From: Luteimonas kalidii
GTDB lineage: Bacteria; Pseudomonadota; Gammaproteobacteria; Xanthomonadales; Xanthomonadaceae
Assembly: GCF_029887935.1 (NCBI RefSeq)
Contig: NZ_JARXRO010000016.1
Coordinates: 140,281 to 204,280 of the forward strand
Length of the DNA: 64,000 nt
Direction: 5' to 3'
Notes under the pieces: model-generated
Told to the model about the DNA's origin: nothing
Databases searched by the model: none
The model's input: the letters and a program-made list of their open reading frames with translations, nothing else
Program-made: the position numbers and the translations under genes
Part shown: positions 45,151 through 53,959 of the stretch, one piece after another
Position numbering within the stretch: the first letter of the stretch is position 1
Layout of the letters: each line of letters opens with the position of its first letter

Positions 45151-45163
45151 CCTGCTGCAGTGA
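45138..45163 (+). repeat. 13-bp perfect tandem duplication at the mgtE stop codon
   Basis: CCTGCTGCAGTGA occurs at 45138-45150 and again at 45151-45163, so the stop codon itself is duplicated. It is probably a recent slippage or small duplication with no functional need. Confidence 0.7.
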
Positions 45164-45175
45164 CTTCAGGGGCGC

Positions 45176-45195
45176 GAGGGTGCGTCCGCGCCCTC
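45176..45195 (+). terminator. Hairpin after mgtE
   Basis: GAGGGTGC (45176-45183) pairs with GCGCCCTC (45188-45195) through one G-T wobble and a four-base loop, 26 bp after the mgtE stop. No T-run follows; it may still terminate or stabilise the long operon transcript. Confidence 0.4.
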
Positions 45196-45257
45196 CTCGT
45201 CACACGGCCTCAAGGGGCGGGCCCGCAAGATCCGGTAGCGACGGTCCGGGCATCCCA

Positions 45258-45290
45258 CCACCGCAGGTGAGGGGGCCCCGGCTGCGGTGG
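45258..45290 (+). other. Inverted repeat upstream of the lipoprotein hydrolase
   Basis: CCACCGCAG (45258-45266) and CTGCGGTGG (45282-45290) are exact complements with a 15-base G/C loop. It lies 28 bp before the start and could be an operator or an RNA hairpin that limits translation. Confidence 0.35.
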
Positions 45291-45318
45291 ACGACGCGAT
45301 GACGACAGGAGAACACAG

Positions 45319-46122
45319 ATGCGAATTGGGATCGGACTGCTGCTGGTGATGACCGCGCTGCTCGCGGCCTGCAGCTCGGCACCGCAACGTCCCGCGCGCG
45401 GCGAGTTCGTCGAGCGCGAACTGCGCGTGGACGGGCAGGTGCACCGCTACCAGGTGTTCGTGCCGGCGCCTGCGGCGGCGTCGGACAAGCCGCCGGTGAT
45501 CCTGTTCCTGCACGGCTCGGGCGAGCGCGGCGACGACAACCAGCGCCAGGTCGCGGTCGGCCTGGGCCCCCAGGTGCGCAGGCAGGCCGACACGTTCCCC
45601 GCGATCGTGGTGTTCCCGCAGGTGCCCGAGAACGGCGAATGGAACCAGGTCGTCGACGTCACCTTCGCCCAGCTCGACGCGGCCACGCGCGAGTTCGGCG
45701 GTGATCCGGACCGCACCTACCTGACCGGGCTGTCGATGGGCGGCTATGGCGCGTGGGAGCTGGCGCTGCGCCAGTCCTACCGCTTCGCCGCCGTGGTGCC
45801 GGTCTGCGGCGGCCTGGTGCATCCGCGGCGGACGACGATGGCGGTCACCGTGGTGGCCGACGAGGCCGATCCCTATGCGGCGGTGGCGCAGCGTCTGCGC
45901 GACATGCCGGTGTGGATGTTCCATGGCGCGAAGGACGACCTGGTGCCGCCGGACTATTCGCGCCGGCTGGAGGCCGCGTTCCGCGCCGCGGGCGCGCGCG
46001 ACGTGCGCTATACCGAATTCCCCGATGCCAACCACAACAGCTGGGATCCGGCCTACGCGACTCCGGAACTGTGGGACTGGCTGTTCGCGCAGCGGCAGGC
46101 GAACGCGTTCCGGCAGGAATAG
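45319..46122 (+). CDS. Lipoprotein alpha/beta hydrolase (esterase-like)
   Basis: 267 residues. The signal ends LLAAC with Cys18, a lipobox, so the protein should be lipid-anchored. The alpha/beta hydrolase fold is clear: FLHGSGERGDDNQ holds the oxyanion-hole strand, the nucleophile is S139 in TGLSMGGYGA, the acid is in HGAKDDLVPP (Asp206 or 207), and the His is H239 in PDANHNSWD. These features match the PhoPQ-regulated/prolyl-oligopeptidase-like esterases that act on feruloyl or acyl esters. Substrate is unknown. An AGGAG lies before the ATG. Confidence 0.85.
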   Translation: MRIGIGLLLVMTALLAACSSAPQRPARGEFVERELRVDGQVHRYQVFVPAPAAASDKPPVILFLHGSGERGDDNQRQVAVGLGPQVRRQADTFPAIVVFPQVPENGEWNQVVDVTFAQLDAATREFGGDPDRTYLTGLSMGGYGAWELALRQSYRFAAVVPVCGGLVHPRRTTMAVTVVADEADPYAAVAQRLRDMPVWMFHGAKDDLVPPDYSRRLEAAFRAAGARDVRYTEFPDANHNSWDPAYATPELWDWLFAQRQANAFRQE

Positions 46123-46164
46123 GCCGCACGGGCGGAGCACGCGACCGCGCCCGGCGCCACGGCG

Positions 46165-47103
46165 TCAGCGCGCCGCCAGCAGGCCCTCGAGCACGGCCAT
46201 GCGCACCGCGACACCGTTGGCGACCTGGCGCAGGATCAGCGACTGCGCTCCGTCGGCCACCGCGTCGGTGATCTCCACGCCACGGTTCATCGGTCCCGGA
46301 TGCAGCACCACCGCCTCCGGCGCGGCGCGGCGCAGGCGCGTGGCGTCCAGACCATAGTCGCGGTGGTAATCCTCCAGCGAGGCGACCAGCCCTTCCTCCA
46401 TCCGCTCGCGCTGCAGGCGCAGCATCATGATGGCGTCGACGCCGTCGAGCGCGGCGTCCAGGTCATGCCCCACCTCGCAGCCGGCCAGCGTGTCGTCGTC
46501 GGGCAACAATGCGGCCGGTCCGCACACGCGGATGTGGCCGGCGCCCAGCGTGCGCAGCGCGTGCAGATCGGAGCGGGCGACCCGCGAATGCTTCACGTCG
46601 CCCACGATCAGGAACCGGCGGGTGGAGAAGTCCGCGCCCAGCGCCTGGCGCAGGGTCAGCATGTCCAGCAGGCCCTGGGTGGGGTGTGAGCTGCGTCCGT
46701 CGCCGGCGTTGACCAGCGCGGTGCCGGCCTCTGCGGCCGCGGCCAGGTCGGCCACCGCACCGTCGCCCGAATGGCGCACGACGAAGCCGCGCACGTCCAT
46801 CGCCTCGATGTTCCTGAGCGTGTCGCACGCGCTCTCGCCCTTGGTGGTCGAGGAGGTTGCCGCATCGAAGCCCAGCACGTCGGCGCCCAGCCGCTGCGCG
46901 GCGCGCTGGAAGCTCAGCCGGGTGCGGGTCGACGGCTCGAAGAACAGCGTGCACACGGCAATGCCGGCCAGCGACTGGCGCGCATCCGCGCCCTCCGCGA
47001 ATGCCTGCGCCCGGTCGAGCAGCGCATCGAGGGACGCGCGCGGCAGGCCCTGGAGCGTCAGCAGGTGGAGGAGGCGGCCCTGGGCATCGGTCTGTGCGGT
47101 CAT
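46165..47103 (-). CDS. pyrB: Aspartate carbamoyltransferase catalytic subunit
   Basis: 312 residues. The carbamoyl-phosphate motif STRTR is in FFEPSTRTRLSFQRAAQRLG, and the aspartate domain has HPTQGLLDMLTLRQALG and LHPGPMNRGVEITDAVADG. It catalyses the first committed step of pyrimidine synthesis: carbamoyl phosphate plus aspartate. No regulatory pyrI or inactive pyrC-like gene follows. It is the last gene of algH-ruvX-pyrB on the minus strand, 54 bp after ruvX. Confidence 0.96.
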   Translation of the reverse strand: MTAQTDAQGRLLHLLTLQGLPRASLDALLDRAQAFAEGADARQSLAGIAVCTLFFEPSTRTRLSFQRAAQRLGADVLGFDAATSSTTKGESACDTLRNIEAMDVRGFVVRHSGDGAVADLAAAAEAGTALVNAGDGRSSHPTQGLLDMLTLRQALGADFSTRRFLIVGDVKHSRVARSDLHALRTLGAGHIRVCGPAALLPDDDTLAGCEVGHDLDAALDGVDAIMMLRLQRERMEEGLVASLEDYHRDYGLDATRLRRAAPEAVVLHPGPMNRGVEITDAVADGAQSLILRQVANGVAVRMAVLEGLLAAR

Positions 47104-47157
47104 GGCGGGTATTGTCCGGCAAGTGCCCGGGTGACGGCCATGCCGGAGATGCGACGC

Positions 47158-47619
47158 CTACAGGACCGTCGCGTCGCCGGGCGCGGCGAACCAGCGTTCC
47201 ACGATCACCGCCGCGGCGACCGCATCCAGCGCCGCCGCATCGCGCCGCCGGCGCCGGCCCTCGGCGCGGTCGAGCGCGAACCGCTGCGCCGCCTCGATCG
47301 AGCTGGCGCGCTCGTCCACCATCACCACCGGCAGGCGGTAGCGCGCCTGCAGATCGGCCGCGAAGGCACGGGCGCGGGCGCGGATCGGCTGGTCGCCGCC
47401 GTCCAGCGTCATCGGATCCCCGACCACCAGCCCGTCCGGGCGCCACTCCTTGTGCAGGCGGTCGATCGCGGCCCAGTCGATCTGCTCGCCGTGCACGTCG
47501 ATCACCGCCAGCGCGCGCGCGCCGTGACCGTAGGGGCTGCCGACGGCGACGCCGATCCGGCGCGCGCCGACGTCGAACCCGAGCACGGTGCCGTCGACGC
47601 GCATGGGCCCCGCGTTCAT
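47158..47619 (-). CDS. ruvX: Holliday junction resolvase-like protein YqgF/RuvX
   Basis: 153 residues. RNase H fold with GFDVGARRIGVAVG, where the first Asp is the metal ligand, then GLVVGDPMTLDGGDQP, VVMVDERASSIEA, and the basic patch AEGRRRRRDAAALDAVAAA. Members of this family act in 16S rRNA 5' end maturation and possibly junction resolution. It overlaps algH by four bases (ATGA). A later start at 47604 (MRVDGTVLGF) is possible. Confidence 0.93.
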   Translation of the reverse strand: MNAGPMRVDGTVLGFDVGARRIGVAVGSPYGHGARALAVIDVHGEQIDWAAIDRLHKEWRPDGLVVGDPMTLDGGDQPIRARARAFAADLQARYRLPVVMVDERASSIEAAQRFALDRAEGRRRRRDAAALDAVAAAVIVERWFAAPGDATVL

Positions 47620-48182
47620 GCGTGCCCCACGTGCCCCGCCATGCGCATCAGGTCGACGCCGATCTCGCCCGCCGCCCCCTGCCAGCGCTGGTCCAGCGGC
47701 AGCGAGAACAGGATCTCGTTGCGCACCGGCGCGGTCAGCCAACTGTTCTCGGTCAGCTCGAATTCGAGCTGGCCCGCGCCCCAGCCGGCGCAGCCCAGGG
47801 CGATGGTGGCGTGGCCGGGACCTTCGCCGCGGGCGATGGCCTCGAGGATGTCGCGCGAGGTGGTGACCCACAGGCCGTCGGCGACCGCCAGGGTGGAATC
47901 CCAGCCGTGGTCGCCGTCGTGCACCACAAAGCCGCGCTCCGGATGCACCGGGCCGCCGGCCAGGACGCGCTGGTCGAGCACGGCCGGATCGTCGCAGGCG
48001 ATGTCCATCTGCCGCAGCACTTCGCCCAGGGTGTAGTCGGATGCGCGGTTGACCACGACGCCCATCGCGCCCTCGTCGTCGTGCTGGCAGATCAGCGCGA
48101 CCGCGCGCGCGAAACCCGGGTCGGCCAGGGTCGGCAGCGCGATCAGCAACTGGTTGGCGAACGAGGACGTCGGCGCGGTCAT
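47616..48182 (-). CDS. algH: YqgE/AlgH family protein
   Basis: 188 residues. The family's start SFANQLLIALPTLADPGFA and ICQHDDEGAMGVVVNRASDY are evident, plus the conserved GPVHPERGFVVHDGD. The exact function is unclear; AlgH was first linked to alginate regulation in Pseudomonas. No signal peptide or membrane span. It overlaps ruvX by four bases, matching the conserved algH-ruvX-pyrB order. Confidence 0.95.
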   Translation of the reverse strand: MTAPTSSFANQLLIALPTLADPGFARAVALICQHDDEGAMGVVVNRASDYTLGEVLRQMDIACDDPAVLDQRVLAGGPVHPERGFVVHDGDHGWDSTLAVADGLWVTTSRDILEAIARGEGPGHATIALGCAGWGAGQLEFELTENSWLTAPVRNEILFSLPLDQRWQGAAGEIGVDLMRMAGHVGHA

Positions 48183-48235
48183 GGCGCCATTCTAGGCCCT
48201 GCGCCCGCGCGGGGCGCCCGAGGCGGCGCGTGCGT

Positions 48236-48694
48236 TCAGGCGAGCCCGAACTGCTGCTCCTCGGGCGTGGCCAGGCGCACGTCCACCACTTCCACCAGCG
48301 CATCGACCGTGCGCCCGGCGAGCGGATGATTGCCGTCCACGGTGACGTGACCCTCGTCGACCGCCGTCACCACCACCTCGAGCGGTCCGCGCGCGGTCTG
48401 CGCGCTCAGCTTCGCGCCCACCGCGGGCGGCGATGCGACCTGCAGGCGGTCGCGCGGCAGCGTCTGGACCAGCGCGTCGTGGCGCGGTCCGAACCCCTGT
48501 TCCGGCGCGATCGTCACCCGGAAGCTGTCCCCGGGCGATTTGCCGGCCAGCGCCTGCTCCAGGCCGGGCATGATGCTGCCGGTGCCGTGCATGTACACCA
48601 GCGGCGCGTGGCCATGGGTGGAGACCAGGGTCTGGCCCTGCCCGTCGTGCAGGGTGAAATGGACGGTGGCGATGCGGCGGTCTGCGATTTCCAT
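48236..48694 (-). CDS. slyD: FKBP-type peptidyl-prolyl isomerase SlyD
   Basis: 152 residues. The start MEIADRRIATVHFTLHDGQG and the insert-in-flap IF domain pattern (PLVYMHGTGSIMPGLEQALA, then EQGFGPRHDALVQTLPRDRL) are typical SlyD, a folding helper that also binds metal through a C-terminal His/Cys tail in E. coli. Here the tail is short (PEEQQFGLA) without metal-binding residues, so only isomerase/chaperone roles are proposed. ATG 48694 is preceded by a weak site; an upstream ATG (MSPLPAFA) is possible. Confidence 0.85.
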   Translation of the reverse strand: MEIADRRIATVHFTLHDGQGQTLVSTHGHAPLVYMHGTGSIMPGLEQALAGKSPGDSFRVTIAPEQGFGPRHDALVQTLPRDRLQVASPPAVGAKLSAQTARGPLEVVVTAVDEGHVTVDGNHPLAGRTVDALVEVVDVRLATPEEQQFGLA

Positions 48695-48911
48695 GGCGAA
48701 AGCCGGGAGCGGGGACATCCGAATGGTGGCCCGGGCGCGCGGCCCGCGGCAACCCGGGCGCGTCCGAGGGGCGAGGTGGCGGAATCGCGCGTCCATCGGA
48801 CGTTTCGCACGGCGGAGGCCGCCTCCACCGGACCGGTGCACACGCGATGCCTGCCATCCGCGCGCAGCGCAAGCGCGAACACCGGGCCGTCATCCGGCTC
48901 CCGGACACGAC

Positions 48912-48933
48912 TCCGGCCGCTCGCGCGGCCGGA
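48912..48933 (-). terminator. Hairpin downstream of the superoxide dismutase gene
   Basis: TCCGGCCGC (48912-48920) and GCGGCCGGA (48925-48933) form a perfect nine-base stem with a four-base loop, 26 bp past the sod stop. No T-run follows on either strand. The rest of the 264-bp spacer 48695-48958 shows nothing recognisable. Confidence 0.45.
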
Positions 48934-48958
48934 ATCTGCACATCGGCGCGGCGGGGAC

Positions 48959-49585
48959 TCAGCCCTTCACCGCCTCCTGGTAGCGACGCTCGACCTCGTT
49001 CCAGTCGATCACGTTGTAGAACGCGGCGATGTAGTCGGGGCGGCGGTTCTGGTACTTCAGGTAGTAGGCGTGTTCCCACACGTCCAGGCCGAGGATCGGG
49101 GTGTTGCCCGAGCCGATGCCCTTCATCAGCGGATTGTCCTGGTTGGCGCTGCTCTCGACCGCGAGCTTGCCGGACGCATCCACCGACAGCCACGCCCAGC
49201 CGCTGCCGAAGCGGGTGATCGCGGCATTGGTGAAGGCTTCCTTGAACGCGTCGAAGCCGCCGAGGTCGCTGTCGATATGCTTCGCGACATCGCCGTTCGG
49301 CTGACCACCGCCCTTGGGCGACATCACGGTCCAGAACAGCGAATGGTTGGCGTGGCCGCCGGCGTTGTTGCGCAGCGGGCCGCGCTTGTCCTCGGGCAGC
49401 GCGTCGAGGTCGGCAATGACCTCCTCGACCGGCTTGTCGGCCCACTTCGTGCCCTCGAGCGCGGCATTGGCCTTGTCGATGTAGGCCTGGTGGTGCTTGG
49501 TGTGGTGGATTTCCATCGTCTGCGCATCGACGTGCGGCTCGAGCGCGTCGTAGGCGTACGGCAGCTTGGGGAGGGTGAAGGCCAC
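48959..49585 (-). CDS. Superoxide dismutase, Mn/Fe family (Mn-like)
   Basis: 208 residues if translation starts at GTG 49585, which has GGAG six bases upstream; an ATG four codons earlier is the alternative. Metal ligands are H27 (MEIHHTKHH), H81 ([10 protein letters not shown]), D168 and H172 ([11 protein letters not shown]). The GGHANH signature (rather than the FeSOD Gln/Trp set) points to the manganese type, but cambialistic enzymes cannot be excluded. It detoxifies superoxide in the cytoplasm. It is divergent from prmA, with 160 bp for both promoters. Confidence 0.93.
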   Translation of the reverse strand: MAFTLPKLPYAYDALEPHVDAQTMEIHHTKHHQAYIDKANAALEGTKWADKPVEEVIADLDALPEDKRGPLRNNAGGHANHSLFWTVMSPKGGGQPNGDVAKHIDSDLGGFDAFKEAFTNAAITRFGSGWAWLSVDASGKLAVESSANQDNPLMKGIGSGNTPILGLDVWEHAYYLKYQNRRPDYIAAFYNVIDWNEVERRYQEAVKG

Positions 49586-49745
49586 GGCGATCTCCATTCG
49601 GGTCGGGGGATTCGGATCGCCATTGTGACGCCTGCCGGGTAAAAACGGGATCAACCGGCCCGCGATGCTGTTTTCCGCCGCACCTCGACCGCGCTCGAGG
49701 TGCGGCCGCCGACGCCGAGCCCGCCGCCGGCGCTAGACTGTGGCG

Positions 49746-50663
49746 ATGCCGTTCCTCGAACTCACCGTCCGCTGCCGCCAGGCCGAACAGCCACGCCGCG
49801 AGCACGCGCTGGAGGACGTCGGTGCGCTGGCGGTGACCCTGCTCGATGCCGAGGCCGGCACCAGCGACGAGCACGCGATCCTCGAGCCCGGCGTCGGCGA
49901 AACGCCGCTGTGGGACGAGGTCGCGCTCAGCGCGCTGTTCCCGCACGATGCCGACGCCCTGCTGCTGCTCGCCGCGCTGGACGCGTTCGATCCCGCGCTC
50001 GACTGGTCCGGCGCCGCGTTCCGCCAGGTCGCCGACCAGGACTGGGAACGCGCGTGGATGGACCAGTACGTGCCGCTGCGGTTCGGCGCGCGCACCTGGA
50101 TCGTGCCCTGGGACCAGGCGCTGCCGGACGACGCGCGCACCGATGACGCCGCGGTGGTGCGGCTCGACCCGGGACTCGCCTTCGGCTCCGGCACGCATCC
50201 GACCACCGCGCTGTGCCTGCGCTGGCTCGACGCACTGGCCACCGAGGGCCGGCTGCGCGGCGCGGCGGTGCTCGATTTCGGTTGCGGCAGCGGCATCCTG
50301 GCGCTCGCGGCACTGGCGCTGGGCGCGTCCGGCGCCGATGCGGTCGACAACGACCCGCAGGCGCTGCAGGCCACGCGCGACAACGCGTCGCGCAACGGCC
50401 TCGACACGCATCTGCGCGCATGGGCGCCGGACGATGCGCCGGACGGTCCGTGGCCGGTCGTGGTCGCCAACATCCTGGCGACCGCGCTCGATGCGTTGGC
50501 GCCGACGCTCGCCGCGCGCACGGCGCCGGGCGGGCGGATCGCCTTGTCGGGGATCCTCGACGGCCAGCAGGCCGCGCTGGTGCAGCGCTACTCGGAATGG
50601 TTCGACGCGCTCGCCGTCACGGTCGACGGCGACTGGGTGAGGATCGACGGCATCCGGCGGTGA
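49746..50663 (+). CDS. prmA: Ribosomal protein L11 methyltransferase
   Basis: 305 residues. The start [20 protein letters not shown] matches PrmA; ATG 49746 avoids a GTG two codons upstream. The SAM-binding loop is [20 protein letters not shown], preceded by [20 protein letters not shown], and the catalytic [14 protein letters not shown] segment follows. It trimethylates ribosomal protein L11. Next gene (DUF3426) starts 46 bp downstream, a common pairing in beta- and gammaproteobacteria. Confidence 0.95.
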   Translation: MPFLELTVRCRQAEQPRREHALEDVGALAVTLLDAEAGTSDEHAILEPGVGETPLWDEVALSALFPHDADALLLLAALDAFDPALDWSGAAFRQVADQDWERAWMDQYVPLRFGARTWIVPWDQALPDDARTDDAAVVRLDPGLAFGSGTHPTTALCLRWLDALATEGRLRGAAVLDFGCGSGILALAALALGASGADAVDNDPQALQATRDNASRNGLDTHLRAWAPDDAPDGPWPVVVANILATALDALAPTLAARTAPGGRIALSGILDGQQAALVQRYSEWFDALAVTVDGDWVRIDGIRR

Positions 50664-50708
50664 TCCAACGCACGGCTTCGCGCCGTGGCTGCGTGGTTGA
50701 ATAGCGCC

Positions 50709-51869
50709 ATGTTCATCAACTGCCGGCACTGCCACGCGCTGGTCGCCACCGATCCGGCCACCGACCTGCCGCCCGAGCGCTGTCCGCGCTGCGCGGGCGT
50801 GCTGCGGCGAAGCGACGTGGCGACACCCGCAGCGGTGCCGCAGACCGCGCCGACGCCCAGCGAGGACGCGCCGGCGGACGGCGCGTTCGCCGAACCTGCC
50901 CCCACTCCGGACCCCGCGCCCCGCGTGGAGACCGTGCCGGACCTGTCCGCATTGCTGCGCCCGGCGCCGGCACCCCGGATGGACGGCCCGACCGGGCTCC
51001 CCTCCCCTGCACCGGACACGTCCCCGGCCCCGGATCCGGCGCAAGCGGCGACGCAGGCGCCCGCCGGCCCGGTCGCGCCCCTGCACGCCGCCGCCGCAGC
51101 CGCGATCTCCGGCGCCGCGTCGCCTGCTTCCGCAGCGCCGGCCGACGACCCGCCCGCATCGACGGCCGACGCGGACGCTAACGCTTCCCTGGCGCGAGAC
51201 AGGCCGGTCGACCTGCCGCCATCCGGAGCGGCGACGTCCAGAGCGACGCCGCCACACGTTCCCGCCGGGCCCGCGCAGGCGGTCGCCGTGCCCGACGCCG
51301 ACCCGCAAGGACCGGTGCCGCATGGCGCGTCCGGCACCTCGCCACCAGCGGCGGGCCCCGGCTTCCTTGCCGGCCAGGCCTCCGGCACCCGCGCCGCCGA
51401 TCCGCGTCGCCGGATCCGGCGGATCGCGGCGATCGTTGCGCTGCTGGCTCTGCTCGCCGTGCAGGTGCTGCTGGCCGACCGCGCGCGGCTCGCCGCCGAT
51501 CCACGCTGGCGCCCGATCGTCGACGCCGCCTGTGGCGTCGTCGGCTGCAGCCTGCCGCCATGGCGGGAGCCCGCCGCGTTCGCACTGGTCTCGCGCGAGG
51601 TGCGCCCGCATCCCCAGGTGCCGGGAGCGCTGCGCGTGCGCGCCACCGTGCGCAACGACGCGCGCTGGCCGCAGGCGTGGCCGCAGCTGGTGCTGACGCT
51701 CTCGGACGTGGATGGACGCGCGGTCGCCGCACGCGCGTTCGCGCCCGGAGACTATCTCGCCGACGGCGCGCCATCGATGCTGGCGGCGGGCCAGTCGAGG
51801 GACATCCAGCTGGACATCCGCGAGCCATCGGCGGCCACGGTGTCCTACGCGTTCGACTTCCGCGACTAG
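50709..51869 (+). CDS. DUF3426 zinc-ribbon membrane protein
   Basis: 386 residues. The N-terminal zinc ribbon has Cys pairs at CRHC and CPRC (positions 5/8 and 25/28), typical of the zinc-ribbon MJ0042/DUF3426 type. A long Ala/Pro/Thr-rich linker (about 40-235) follows, then one transmembrane helix (IAAIVALLALLAVQVLLA) and the DUF3426 C-terminal domain (FALVSREVRPHPQVPGALRV, then FDFRD near the end). The function of the family is unknown; it is often next to prmA and fis, as here. The linker composition is unusually low in charge. Confidence 0.88.
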   Translation: MFINCRHCHALVATDPATDLPPERCPRCAGVLRRSDVATPAAVPQTAPTPSEDAPADGAFAEPAPTPDPAPRVETVPDLSALLRPAPAPRMDGPTGLPSPAPDTSPAPDPAQAATQAPAGPVAPLHAAAAAAISGAASPASAAPADDPPASTADADANASLARDRPVDLPPSGAATSRATPPHVPAGPAQAVAVPDADPQGPVPHGASGTSPPAAGPGFLAGQASGTRAADPRRRIRRIAAIVALLALLAVQVLLADRARLAADPRWRPIVDAACGVVGCSLPPWREPAAFALVSREVRPHPQVPGALRVRATVRNDARWPQAWPQLVLTLSDVDGRAVAARAFAPGDYLADGAPSMLAAGQSRDIQLDIREPSAATVSYAFDFRD

Positions 51870-52026
51870 GCCGCGCCGTCCGGACGGGTCGACGCCACGC
51901 ACCCGGCAGGCGCCGCGGCCTCCGCAATTGGTCGAATTCGCATTGTCCGATGCGACCCCATGGCGCTAGACTCGACCGCCCGCGATGGCCGGCCGCGCCG
52001 CATCGCCCAGGTCGCACGAGCCGCCA

Positions 52027-52299
52027 TTGAACGTCCCCGAACACGTCGACAGCACCGTCCGCAGCGCGCCGCGCGCGCCGCTGCGCGACCACGTCGCCAA
52101 TTCGATCCGGCGCTACCTGGGCGACCTCAACGGCAGCGATGCCGACAACCTCTACCAGATCGCCCTGCGCGAACTGGAGATTCCGCTGTTCCTTGAGGTG
52201 CTCGAGCACTGCGACGGCAACCAGAGCCGCGCCGCCACCATGCTCGGCATCCATCGCGCAACGTTGCGCAAGAAACTTCGCGAATACGGCATCGCCTGA
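52027..52299 (+). CDS. fis: Nucleoid-associated regulator Fis
   Basis: 90 residues from TTG 52027. The C-terminal helix-turn-helix is [20 protein letters not shown] then LREYGIA, the diagnostic Fis end, and [12 protein letters not shown] precedes it. Fis is a nucleoid protein that bends DNA and tunes rRNA and growth-phase genes. TTG is the only non-AUG start that fits the family's normal length; an ATG at 51985 would add 14 Arg/Ser-rich residues. It is followed 57 bp later by purH with a clear -10. Confidence 0.9.
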   Translation: MNVPEHVDSTVRSAPRAPLRDHVANSIRRYLGDLNGSDADNLYQIALRELEIPLFLEVLEHCDGNQSRAATMLGIHRATLRKKLREYGIA

Positions 52300-52321
52300 C
52301 CGGCACGCGACGCGCGGCGGC

Positions 52322-52327
52322 TATAAT
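52322..52327 (+). promoter_or_regulatory. Consensus -10 box before purH
   Basis: TATAAT, a perfect -10 hexamer, lies 29 bp before purH. The best upstream -35 candidate CTGACC (52296-52301) is 20 bp away, longer than ideal. Confidence 0.45.
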
Positions 52328-52356
52328 TTCGCCCCGTTTTCCGCCCGCGAGTGCCG

Positions 52357-53943
52357 ATGACCGCCGACCTCCTGCCCATGCGCCGGGCGCTGCTGTCCGT
52401 GTCCGACAAGACCGGCCTGGTCGAACTGGCGCGCGCCCTGTCCGCACGCGGCGTGGAGCTGCTGTCGACCGGCGGCACCGCGAAGGCGCTGCGCGAGGCC
52501 GGCCTGCCGGTGCGCGACGTGTCCGAGGCCACCGGCTTCCCGGAGATGATGGACGGACGGGTCAAGACCCTGCACCCGGTGGTGCATGGTGGCCTGCTGG
52601 GCCGCGCCGGCGTGGACGAGGCGGTGATGGCCGAGCACGGCATCGAGGCGATCGACCTGCTGGTGCTCAACCTCTACCCGTTCGAACAGGTCACCGCGCG
52701 CGCCGACTGCACGCTGGCCGACGCGGTCGAGAACATCGACATCGGCGGCCCGGCGATGCTGCGCTCGGCGGCGAAGAACTTCGCGCGCGTGGCGGTGGCG
52801 ACCGATCCGGCGCAGTACGCGTCGCTGCTGGCGGAGCTGGACGCGCACGACGGCGCGCTGTCGGCGAAGACACGTTTCGCGCTGTCGGTGGCCGCATTCA
52901 ACCGCGTGGCCCAGTACGACGCGGCGATCAGCAACTACCTGTCGGCCATCACCGATGCCTCGCGCGACGTGCCCGTGCGCGGCGCGTTCGCCGCGCAGGC
53001 CAACGGCAGCTTCGTCAAGGTGATGGACCTGCGCTACGGCGAGAATCCGCACCAGCAGGCGGCGTTCTACCGCGACCTGCATCCCGCGCCCGGCTCGCTG
53101 GCCACGTTCGAGCAGCTGCAGGGCAAGGCGCTGAGCTACAACAACATCGCCGACAGCGATGCGGCCTGGGAATGCGTGCGCCAGTTCGACGCGCCCGCCT
53201 GCGTGATCGTCAAGCACGCCAATCCCTGCGGCGTGGCGGTCGGCGTGGCCTGCGGCGACGCCTACGAGCTGGCCTACGCCACCGACCCCACCAGCGCCTT
53301 CGGCGGCATCATCGCCTTCAACCGCACGCTGGACGCCGCCACGGCGAAGGTGATCCTGGATCGCCAGTTCGTCGAGGTGCTGATCGCACCCGACTACGCA
53401 CCCGGCGCGCTCGACTACGCCGCGAAGAAGGCCAACGTGCGCGTGCTGCGCATTCCGCTGGCACCGGCGTCGCGCGGCTTCATCGATACCAAGCGCGTGG
53501 GCTCGGGCATGCTGATGCAGACCGCCGACGACCGCGTGGTCGCGCGCGACGAGCTGAAGGTGGTGACGAAGCGCGCGCCGACCACGGCGCAGTTCGACGA
53601 CCTGCTGTTCGCGTGGAAGGTGGCGAAGTTCGTGAAGTCCAACGCCATCGTCTACGCGAAAGACCACCGCACCATCGGCGTGGGCGCGGGACAGATGAGC
53701 CGCGTGTACTCGGCGCGCATCGCCGGCATCAAGGCGGCCGACGCGAACCTGGTGGTCGAAGGCTCGGTGATGGCCAGCGACGCGTTCTTCCCGTTCCGCG
53801 ACGGCATCGACGCCGCGGCCGAAGCCGGGATCAAGGCCGTCATCCAGCCGGGCGGCTCGATGCGCGATGCCGAGGTGATCGCCGCAGCCGACGAACACGG
53901 CATCGCGATGGTGTTCACCGGCGTGCGGCACTTCCGCCACTGA
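52357..53943 (+). CDS. purH: Bifunctional AICAR transformylase/IMP cyclohydrolase
   Basis: 528 residues, last two steps of IMP synthesis. The N-terminal cyclohydrolase has [20 protein letters not shown] and [14 protein letters not shown]; the C-terminal transformylase has [20 protein letters not shown] and the catalytic [11 protein letters not shown], plus [16 protein letters not shown] 52357 fits the family length. The stop is 16 bp before the antiporter gene that starts at 53960. Confidence 0.96.
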   Translation: MTADLLPMRRALLSVSDKTGLVELARALSARGVELLSTGGTAKALREAGLPVRDVSEATGFPEMMDGRVKTLHPVVHGGLLGRAGVDEAVMAEHGIEAIDLLVLNLYPFEQVTARADCTLADAVENIDIGGPAMLRSAAKNFARVAVATDPAQYASLLAELDAHDGALSAKTRFALSVAAFNRVAQYDAAISNYLSAITDASRDVPVRGAFAAQANGSFVKVMDLRYGENPHQQAAFYRDLHPAPGSLATFEQLQGKALSYNNIADSDAAWECVRQFDAPACVIVKHANPCGVAVGVACGDAYELAYATDPTSAFGGIIAFNRTLDAATAKVILDRQFVEVLIAPDYAPGALDYAAKKANVRVLRIPLAPASRGFIDTKRVGSGMLMQTADDRVVARDELKVVTKRAPTTAQFDDLLFAWKVAKFVKSNAIVYAKDHRTIGVGAGQMSRVYSARIAGIKAADANLVVEGSVMASDAFFPFRDGIDAAAEAGIKAVIQPGGSMRDAEVIAAADEHGIAMVFTGVRHFRH

Positions 53944-53959
53944 CCGCGGACGCACTGGA

